NCBI RefSeq assembly: GCF_000308815.1
Contig: NZ_BAFX01000023.1
Coordinates: forward strand, 50,786 to 114,785
Direction of reading: 5' to 3'
DNA length: 64,000 bases
Source of the DNA: Nocardia concava NBRC 100430
GTDB lineage: Bacteria; Actinomycetota; Actinomycetes; Mycobacteriales; Mycobacteriaceae
Each line of letters opens with the position of its first letter. Position 1 is the first letter of the stretch. The notes under the pieces were generated by a model that did not search any database, was not told the DNA's origin, and worked only from the letters and a program-made list of their open reading frames with translations. Shown here piece after piece: positions 57,410 through 64,000 of the stretch. The position numbers and the translations under genes are program-made.

Positions 57410-60400
57410 TCAGCCCCGATAACGACGGTGGTCGGCGGAGAAATCGTCCGCGACCGTCGCCGCCAATTCCACATAGGCGCGCTTGACCGGCTTGCTCAGG
57501 CGATGCAGATCGATCTCCGCGCCCTCACCGAGATGAGCGTCGTAGGGGATGATGTGGACCGCGCGGCAACGCGACAGGAAATAGTCGCGCAGCTGGTTGA
57601 TTCCGACATTCGGGGCGCCCGGGCGCGGCAGGTTGATGACCACCACCGCATTGCGGACCAGGTGGTCATGGCCGTGCAGGGACAGCCAGTCCAGGGTCGC
57701 GGCCGCACTGCGCGCGCCGTCGATGGCCGAGGACGAGATCAGCACCAGCGAATGCGCCAGATCCAGCACGCCCGCCATCGCCGAATGCATCAGGCCCGTA
57801 CCGCAGTCGGTGAGGATGATGTTGTAGAAGCGCTGCAGGATTCGGGCTACCGCGCGGTATTCCTCCTCGCTGAATGCCTCGGACGCGGCGGGATCGCGCT
57901 CACTGGCCAGGACCTCGAGACGGCTACTGCCCTGCGAGGTGTGGCGGCGCACATCCGAATAGCGCTGAATGTGTTCGTCCAGCAGCAAATCCCGCACCGT
58001 CGAACGAGTCTGCAAAGGCACGCGCTGCGACAGCGTTCCGAAGTCCGGGTTGGCATCCACCGCGATGACCCGGTCACCGCGAATCGACGAGAAAATCGAC
58101 CCGAGCCCCATGGTGGTAGTCGTCTTACCGACCCCACCCTTCAACGACAACACCGCGATCCGATAATCGCCGCGCACAGGCTGCCGAATTCGCGCCACCA
58201 GTTCCTGCAGCCGCCGCTCCTCCGCCGACATCCCAGGATTGATGGACCCGCCCGACATATGGTGCACGGCCTTCCGCCACCCCGACCCAGGCGCCTTCTT
58301 CGCCCTCCGCACCTGCACATCATCCAGCGAAGGCACAGGCCCGCCAGGCCCATTCGCCCCCCACTGCCCCGGCTGCCCCGGACCGCCGTACTGCCCGGGC
58401 GCACCGTACTGCCCGGCACTTCCCGGCCCATACTGTCCGGCCGCCGCCGGCCCATACTGCTCGGCCGCCCCCGGTCCGTACTGACCCGGCGCACCCAACG
58501 GCGCCTGACCGACTTCGCCATGATCACCCGGAGGTGTCGAGGGCTGGCCCGGCGCGACCCAAGGACTCTGGAAATGGTCGCCGGTCGCATACCCCGGCTG
58601 CTGACCCTGCTGCGGCGCTGCCGCCCAAGGCATCTGCCCCGGCGCGGCAACACCAGTCTCGCCCGATGCGCCCCCGCCGACTTGCCCTGCGCCCGAGCCG
58701 GTCTGCCCCGGTCCGGGCCAAGGCCCCTGGCCGGGTCCGGCCGACTGGTCCTGCCGGCCCGGCGGCTGTTCCTGAGAAGCCCACGGAGCCTGCCCGGGCA
58801 GGCCGCTGCCCGGGTTCGACCCATCAGCCTGCTGGCCCGACTGAGCCCATGGCATCTGCCCGGGCGCGGCAATACTCGGCTCGCCCGAAGCGCCACCGCT
58901 GACTTGCCCTGTGCCCGAGCTGCTTTGACCCGGTCCGGACCAAGGGCCTGGAGCGGGCTGGCCGGTGTGCTGTTCCTGGGAGGCCCAGGGGGCCTGCCCC
59001 GGCATGCCGGGGACCGGGTGCTGCCCGTCGGACTGCTGCCCCGGCTGAGCCCATGGCATCTGGCCGGGCGCGCCCGGGGCCGCACCCTCGGGGGCGTTGC
59101 CGACGAATTGTCCTGTGCCAGGGCCGTCTTGGCCCGGGGCGGGCCAAGGCTGGTTCGGGATGTTCGGATATCCGGGCTGGGCGGACTGCTGGTTCGGTGC
59201 GGCCCAGGGGGTTTGACCGGGGCCGTTCGCACCGGGGAACTGGCCGTTCGCCGGTTGGCCGGATGGGCCCTGGGCCCAATCCTGTTGTGCCGGGTCGGGC
59301 TGTCCTGGAGTAGTGGGGATCGTATGCCGACCGGTCAGGCCCGCGGCGGCAGCCTCGGACATGGGCGCGTTGGCCCAGGGGTTCGCGTCCGGGTCGGTGT
59401 CGTCCTGGCCGGGGGCCTGAGCCCACGGATTCAGCTGCGGTGGAACGGCTCCCGACGCTTGGTTGGCCGTCATCGACGCCGCGGCCGAATCAGGGCCGGG
59501 AGCGCCCGGAATCGGACCGGGAACGGGCGGGGCCGGTGGCGTCCACTGGCCGCCGTCGGGCGTCTGCGGACCGGGCCCCGGAATGTGTGGGGCAGGGTCG
59601 AACCCGAGCGGGCCGGGCGCCTGTGGCGTCGAATCGGCACCCTGTCCAGCCGGGCCGGTGCTCTGCGGACTCGGTCCGGTGCCTTGTAGACCCGGGCCAG
59701 GTACCTGAGGGATGGGGCCGGAACTGTGGCGACCTTCCCCGGGGGTCAGGCTGGGGCCGGGCGGCGGCGGTACGTCCAGCGCGCGATGGCGGCCGGGGAC
59801 CATGGGCTGGTCGAAATCCGTATTCGGGTCGGACTTTTCGGCAGCGCCGGAGGCGGCATCGTCGGCGTTGGGTGACAGCGGGCTCGGGCCCGCGAGTGCG
59901 CCGCCGAGGCTGGCAAGCTGGGCGTCCAGCAGCTCATGCGCGCTGGCGGTGGTGTTCGGGACCGGACCGGTTGGCGGGGTGATGATTCCGGAGCCGGTCG
60001 CGTCGAGCTCGCCCGGGGCCGGGGGCAGGGGCGGCTGGGAGAACTTCGTGGTGGCACCGACCGGATCGCCGACGTCGGGGGTCGCGGAGTCGACCTCGCC
60101 GGGGGCGGGCGGCAGCGGCGGACGGGACGCGCGGAGTGCCGGATCGCCTGCCGGGGAATCGGATTCACCGGGGGCGGGCGGCAGTGGCATGCGGGTGGTC
60201 GGATCGGCCGGGAGCCGGGCCGGGGTCAATGGATCCGGTGTGCCCGCGAGCGACGCGCCGACGCCCTGCTGCGGCGTGGGTGAAGGCGGCAGCGGCGGCG
60301 GGGTGAAGAACTGCGATTCGGAGTTCTGACCGGCAGGACCCGGGGTAGGGCCGACCGGTCCTGAAGTCTGCTCGGCCGGGCCGGGATTCGGTGCCGGGCG

Positions 60401-61009
60401 GGGCGGTTCCGGAGTGGTCGGGGTCTGGGGGAACTGGCTGCCGAGGAGGTGCGGGGGCGTCTGCTGCTGGGGCGGCTGGGCCGGATGTTGTTGCGCCGGT
60501 TGGGCGGTGGGCGGTGTGCCGCCGGAGGCCGGGGTGTTGGGGCGTGCGGAGGGGGAGGGGAAGCCTTGGCCGTTGGACTGCTGCGGCGTCGAGCCGTTGC
60601 CGTTGAGCTGGGGTGCGGGGTGGCCGTTGGCCGGGGCGGCGGGCTGCTGCGACTGGTTGCCGCGCGGGGGGAGGTTGAAGTGGGTGCCGGGATCGCGCTG
60701 GGGGATCGACTCGCGCTGTGGGGCCTGGGCTGCCTGCTGCGGCTGAGCCCACTGGTCGGACCGGTCGGCGTTGGTGCGGGGAGCCGGGGGAGTCGGGTCC
60801 GCGGGGGTCTGGGGCTGGGGGGTGGGGTCCGCGGCGGGGCCCTTGCGGGGGTTGCGGTTGCCGAAGATGCGGCGGCCGCCCTTTTTCTTTTCCGGGATGA
60901 GGTCGTCGTGGGGGAGGTTCTGGACGGGGGCCTCGTAGCCGGAGTCGGAGACGTCGCTCTCGGACAGCCAGGGCGGGAGCATGGGGAGGCCGTCGTTCTC
61001 GCGACTCAC
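57410..61009 (-). CDS. EspI-like MinD/ParA ATPase with long Pro/Gln-rich head
   Basis: A 1,199-residue protein. Residues 1-~880 are Pro/Gln/Gly-rich with tandem repeats and a KKKGGRR patch. The last ~300 form a MinD/ParA ATPase: the deviant Walker A KGGVGKTTTTMGL, 'RVIAVDANPDFGTL', NIILTDCGTGL and a switch region VLISSSAIDGARSA. This matches EspI of ESX-1, which controls secretion under low ATP in M. tuberculosis. Control of this ESX system is inferred. It is transcribed divergently from infA. Confidence 0.75.
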   Translation of the reverse strand: MSRENDGLPMLPPWLSESDVSDSGYEAPVQNLPHDDLIPEKKKGGRRIFGNRNPRKGPAADPTPQPQTPADPTPPAPRTNADRSDQWAQPQQAAQAPQRESIPQRDPGTHFNLPPRGNQSQQPAAPANGHPAPQLNGNGSTPQQSNGQGFPSPSARPNTPASGGTPPTAQPAQQHPAQPPQQQTPPHLLGSQFPQTPTTPEPPRPAPNPGPAEQTSGPVGPTPGPAGQNSESQFFTPPPLPPSPTPQQGVGASLAGTPDPLTPARLPADPTTRMPLPPAPGESDSPAGDPALRASRPPLPPAPGEVDSATPDVGDPVGATTKFSQPPLPPAPGELDATGSGIITPPTGPVPNTTASAHELLDAQLASLGGALAGPSPLSPNADDAASGAAEKSDPNTDFDQPMVPGRHRALDVPPPPGPSLTPGEGRHSSGPIPQVPGPGLQGTGPSPQSTGPAGQGADSTPQAPGPLGFDPAPHIPGPGPQTPDGGQWTPPAPPVPGPIPGAPGPDSAAASMTANQASGAVPPQLNPWAQAPGQDDTDPDANPWANAPMSEAAAAGLTGRHTIPTTPGQPDPAQQDWAQGPSGQPANGQFPGANGPGQTPWAAPNQQSAQPGYPNIPNQPWPAPGQDGPGTGQFVGNAPEGAAPGAPGQMPWAQPGQQSDGQHPVPGMPGQAPWASQEQHTGQPAPGPWSGPGQSSSGTGQVSGGASGEPSIAAPGQMPWAQSGQQADGSNPGSGLPGQAPWASQEQPPGRQDQSAGPGQGPWPGPGQTGSGAGQVGGGASGETGVAAPGQMPWAAAPQQGQQPGYATGDHFQSPWVAPGQPSTPPGDHGEVGQAPLGAPGQYGPGAAEQYGPAAAGQYGPGSAGQYGAPGQYGGPGQPGQWGANGPGGPVPSLDDVQVRRAKKAPGSGWRKAVHHMSGGSINPGMSAEERRLQELVARIRQPVRGDYRIAVLSLKGGVGKTTTTMGLGSIFSSIRGDRVIAVDANPDFGTLSQRVPLQTRSTVRDLLLDEHIQRYSDVRRHTSQGSSRLEVLASERDPAASEAFSEEEYRAVARILQRFYNIILTDCGTGLMHSAMAGVLDLAHSLVLISSSAIDGARSAAATLDWLSLHGHDHLVRNAVVVINLPRPGAPNVGINQLRDYFLSRCRAVHIIPYDAHLGEGAEIDLHRLSKPVKRAYVELAATVADDFSADHRRYRG
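58350..59140 (-). repeat. Tandem repeats in the EspI-like head
   Basis: Three imperfect units of about 70-74 codons, built on 'APGQMPWAQ' ... GQAPWASQEQ ... GTGQVSGGASGE, lie at roughly 58,620-59,140. A second set of GQYGPG units lies at 58,360-58,490. Similarity is clear at both DNA and protein level. Confidence 0.65.
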
Positions 61010-61328
61010 ATCTACCCCCGGAAGCTCGACCGATCTTGCTGGACAGGCCGTAGTTTAGCGAGCTTCGGCAAGGCCGTGCCCGGTGTGGGGGAGCGCGGGG
61101 GTGACTTCGCGCGTAATAGTGCCAAGTCACAGCACCCGTATTTGGCCGGATCTGGGGAAACGGGTAAGCTTGGCCGCTGGTGACTTACATAGTGGCTGTG
61201 GCATGTCTTCGTGCCGCCTCCAGTGAGTATGTCACCGGGTTGGCCGTCATGCACCACGAAACTTCCGGCCGACCTGCCGTAATGAGCTTGAACCAACCAG
61301 GTTCAGCCTAACCGGGATCGCGGAGGAT
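61010..61328. promoter_or_regulatory. Divergent gap between espI-like gene and infA
   Basis: No gene is seen in 319 bases. It holds an inverted repeat GTGACTT (61101-61107) / AAGTCAC (61124-61130) and a third GTGACTT at 61180-61186. These could be operator half-sites. It should hold the promoter of the infA operon; the ribosome-binding site GCGGAGGAT is at its end. Exact -35/-10 not certain. Confidence 0.45.
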
Positions 61329-61550
61329 ATGGCGAAGAAGGAAGGGGCCATCGAGGTCGAGGGCCGGGTTATCGAGCCGTTGCCCAATGCGATGTTCCGG
61401 ATCGAGCTGGAAAACGGTCACAAGGTTCTGGCCCACATCAGCGGCAAGATGCGGCAGCACTACATCCGCATCCTGCCCGAGGACCGCGTCGTCGTGGAGC
61501 TCTCGCCCTACGACCTGACCCGCGGCCGCATCGTCTACCGCTACAAGTGA
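61329..61550 (+). CDS. infA: Translation initiation factor IF-1
   Basis: A 73-residue IF-1 with the S1/OB fold: '[20 protein letters not shown]' and [20 protein letters not shown], then '[20 protein letters not shown]' and RGRIVYRYK. It helps place initiator tRNA. ATG has GGAGGATATG upstream. First of the infA-rpmJ-rpsM operon. Confidence 0.98.
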   Translation: MAKKEGAIEVEGRVIEPLPNAMFRIELENGHKVLAHISGKMRQHYIRILPEDRVVVELSPYDLTRGRIVYRYK

Positions 61551-61595
61551 GTCACCCTCGCGGGTGCGAACAGACTTCCGGGATGCGAATCCCGG

Positions 61596-61649
61596 GTTTT
61601 CCCCGGTCAAACCGGCCGGGGAAAAACTGTGTTCACGGCCAGTGAACAC
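61596..61649 (+). promoter_or_regulatory. Twin hairpins between infA and rpmJ
   Basis: GTTTTCCCCGG (61596-61606) pairs with CCGGGGAAAAAC (61616-61627), then GTGTTCAC (61629-61636) pairs with GTGAACAC (61642-61649) around a GGCCA loop. They sit in the 119-base gap and could be a weak terminator, processing site or leader control for rpmJ onward. Confidence 0.5.
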
Positions 61650-61669
61650 CAACCCAGATTGGATCTGAC

Positions 61670-61783
61670 GTGAAGGTTCAGCCGTCCGTCAAGCCGATCT
61701 GCGAGAAGTGCAAGGTGATTCGCCGTCACGGGCGAGTCATGGTGATCTGCGAGAACCTGCGCCACAAGCAGCGCCAGGGCTGA
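61670..61783 (+). CDS. rpmJ: 50S ribosomal protein L36
   Basis: A 37-residue L36 from [23 protein letters not shown]. Zinc ligands Cys11, Cys14, Cys27 and His32 are all present, so it is the zinc-binding (C+) form. It lies between infA and rpsM as in other actinobacteria. Confidence 0.97.
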   Translation: MKVQPSVKPICEKCKVIRRHGRVMVICENLRHKQRQG

Positions 61784-61966
61784 TTCACCGCCAAGCACCG
61801 AATCGCGGTTCGGATTGGCAATTGAAGAAGAACTCCCAGCTCCAGTCGCCGTCGGCGAGTCCCGCAGGGGACGGACGGCGGCCTACCCCCGGTACGGAGG
61901 CCGGGGCCCCACTCACGAGGGGACGGACAGGGAGCAGACCTCCGCAAAAGTAAGGAATCGCCAAAC

Positions 61967-62338
61967 ATGGCACGTCTGATGGGCGTCGACCTCCCGCGCG
62001 AAAAGCGCATGGAGATCGCGCTGACCTACATCTTCGGCATCGGCCGTACCCGCGCCAAGGAGATCCTCGAGCAGACCGGCGTCAGCCCGGACCTGCGCTC
62101 GAAGGACCTCAGCGACGACGACCTGACCAAGCTCCGCGACTTCATCGAAGCCTCGGACATGAAGGTCGAGGGTGACCTGCGCCGCGAGGTGCAGGCCGAC
62201 ATCCGTCGCAAGATCGAGATCGGCTGCTACCAGGGCATCCGCCACCGCCGTGGCCTGCCCGTGCGTGGCCAGCGGACCAAGACCAACGCCCGCACGCGCA
62301 AGGGTCCGAAGAAGACCGTCGCCGGCAAGAAGAAGTAG
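61967..62338 (+). CDS. rpsM: 30S ribosomal protein S13
   Basis: A 123-residue S13: '[20 protein letters not shown]' at the start, then [13 protein letters not shown], '[20 protein letters not shown]' and the basic tail [12 protein letters not shown]. It sits in the head of the small subunit and bridges to the 50S. ATG at 61967 after AAGGAATC. Confidence 0.98.
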   Translation: MARLMGVDLPREKRMEIALTYIFGIGRTRAKEILEQTGVSPDLRSKDLSDDDLTKLRDFIEASDMKVEGDLRREVQADIRRKIEIGCYQGIRHRRGLPVRGQRTKTNARTRKGPKKTVAGKKK

Positions 62339-62347
62339 GGATAGCGC

Positions 62348-62761
62348 ATGCCTCCGAAGAGCCGGGCCGCTGGCCCGAAGAAGACTCAGAAGTCGCGTCG
62401 CCGGGATAAGAAGAACATCCCGCACGGCCACGCGCACATCAAGAGCACGTTCAACAACACGATCGTGTCCATCACCGACCCCGAGGGCAACGTCATCTCC
62501 TGGGCGTCCTCCGGCCACGTCGGTTTCAAGGGCTCGCGTAAGTCGACTCCGTTCGCCGCGCAGCTGGCCGCCGAGAACGCTGCCCGCAAGGCGCAGGAGA
62601 ACGGCGTCAAGAAGGTCGACGTTTTCGTGAAGGGCCCGGGTTCGGGTCGCGAGACCGCCATCCGTTCGCTCCAGGCCGCCGGCCTCGAGGTCGGTTCGAT
62701 CTCCGATGTCACTCCGCAGCCGCACAACGGCTGCCGTCCGCCCAAGCGGCGTCGCGTCTAG
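62348..62761 (+). CDS. rpsK: 30S ribosomal protein S11
   Basis: A 137-residue S11: '[20 protein letters not shown]', [20 protein letters not shown], '[18 protein letters not shown]' and the [13 protein letters not shown] end. It forms part of the platform near the mRNA exit. It starts 9 bases after rpsM. Confidence 0.98.
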   Translation: MPPKSRAAGPKKTQKSRRRDKKNIPHGHAHIKSTFNNTIVSITDPEGNVISWASSGHVGFKGSRKSTPFAAQLAAENAARKAQENGVKKVDVFVKGPGSGRETAIRSLQAAGLEVGSISDVTPQPHNGCRPPKRRRV

Positions 62762-62782
62762 CGGGAAAGGAAGAGTAGAAAA

Positions 62783-63388
62783 ATGGCTCGTTACACCGGC
62801 CCTATCACCCGCAAGTCGCGTCGTCTGCGTGTCGACCTCGTTGGAGGCGACCAGGCGTTCGAGCGTCGTCCTTACCCGCCGGGCCAGCACGGCCGCGCGC
62901 GGATCAAGGAGTCCGAGTACCTGATGCAGCTGCAGGAGAAGCAGAAGGCTCGCTTCTCCTACGGCGTCATGGAGAAGCAGTTCCGCCGCTACTACGAAGA
63001 GGCGAACCGCCAGAAGGGCAAGACCGGCGACAACCTGCTGCGTCTGCTCGAGGCCCGTCTCGACAACGTCGTGTACCGCGCCGGTCTGGCCCGGACCCGT
63101 CGTCAGGCCCGTCAGCTCGTGTCGCACGGCCACTTCGTGGTCAACGGCGTGAAGGTCGACGTCCCGTCGTTCCAGGTGTCGCAGTACGACATCATCGACG
63201 TCAAGGAGAAGTCGGCCGGCACCCTGCCGTTCCAGGTCGCCCGCGAGACCGTCGGTGACCGTCCGGTCCCCGGCTGGCTGCAGGTCGTCCCGGGTCGTCT
63301 CCGCATCCTGGTGCACCAGCTCCCCGAGCGTGCGCAGATCGATGTTCCGCTCCAGGAACAGCTGATCGTCGAGTACTACTCGAAGTAA
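62783..63388 (+). CDS. rpsD: 30S ribosomal protein S4
   Basis: A 201-residue S4 with the N-terminal 'ARYTGPITRKSRRL', a R-PPGQHGRARIKESEY segment without zinc Cys, and the S4 RNA-binding domain 'RLLEARLDNVVYRAGLARTR' then QARQLVSHGHFVVNG. It starts 30S assembly. GGAAAGGAAG precedes its ATG. Confidence 0.98.
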   Translation: MARYTGPITRKSRRLRVDLVGGDQAFERRPYPPGQHGRARIKESEYLMQLQEKQKARFSYGVMEKQFRRYYEEANRQKGKTGDNLLRLLEARLDNVVYRAGLARTRRQARQLVSHGHFVVNGVKVDVPSFQVSQYDIIDVKEKSAGTLPFQVARETVGDRPVPGWLQVVPGRLRILVHQLPERAQIDVPLQEQLIVEYYSK

Positions 63389-63461
63389 TTAGGTTGCGCG
63401 TCAAGCGCACCGCTGGTTGTGGCCCTGAGTTCCTCAGGGCCGCAACAGCTCCCAATCGTGA

Positions 63462-64000
<539 letters not shown>

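Noticed and set aside
58350..59140. Repeats in the EspI-like gene as a possible CRISPR or VNTR outside genes
   Set aside because: Repeats keep the reading frame and encode Pro/Gln-rich protein, so they are coding repeats.
56183..59689. 1,168-codon plus frame over the lipoprotein and EspI-like gene
   Set aside because: Low-complexity Arg/Gly shadow of high-GC genes on the other strand.

Overview
The window is high-GC actinobacterial DNA, most likely from a Nocardia or close mycolate relative. Pointers are GTG starts, GC-rich third codon positions, a PapA-like acyltransferase, an Scr1-type XRE/DUF397 pair, several lipoproteins of a kind I associate with Nocardia (DUF7373-like), EspG/PE/PPE-like proteins, and an infA-rpmJ-rpsM-rpsK-rpsD-rpoA operon. 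No tRNA, rRNA, insertion sequence or CRISPR array was seen.

Layout. 0-4 kb: the end of an azlC/azlD amino-acid exporter, a SUKH-3-like gene, a secreted Ala/Gly-rich protein and a PapA-like acyltransferase. 4.3-21 kb: a polymorphic-toxin/immunity island. Its centre is a 2,589-residue CpnT-like polyprotein (9,589-17,358). This carries an ESX-type N-terminus, an alpha/beta-hydrolase, a papain-like domain, two ADP-ribosyltransferase-like domains and a C-terminal DNA/RNA nuclease domain. It is followed by a YezG-type immunity gene and further immunity-like genes (Imm49-like, MORN/YwqK-like and unknowns). Upstream lie more YezG-like copies, one of them a fragment, and a small WXG100/YbaB cassette.

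21.4-52 kb: a type VII secretion (ESX) locus. A first accessory cassette holds a large WXG/PPE-like substrate, an EspG and two YbaB-like proteins. A second set is EspC-like, EspA-like, PE, PPE, EspG and an EsxG/EsxH-like pair. The core machinery then comes in three blocks: eccB(+), eccE-eccA(-), and eccD-mycP-eccC(+). Between the blocks sit a Ser/Thr kinase, a duplicated pair of lipoprotein genes, and an XRE/DUF397 regulator pair. A strong hairpin separates the esx pair from eccB.

52-61 kb: a GntR-GNAT pair, a DUF4254 protein, an apparent pseudokinase (HRD to HRN) overlapping a fifth lipoprotein gene, and a 1,199-residue EspI-like MinD/ParA ATPase with Pro/Gln-rich repeats. 61.3-64 kb: housekeeping infA, rpmJ, rpsM, rpsK, rpsD and the start of rpoA.

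The simplest reading is one secretion neighbourhood. The ESX membrane complex (EccB/C/D/E, MycP, EccA) exports Esx, PE/PPE and possibly the toxin polyprotein. EspG and YbaB-like proteins act as chaperones or partners. Lipoproteins and kinases decorate or sense the envelope, and the immunity bank protects the cell from its own and related toxins. The functional links are inference from context.
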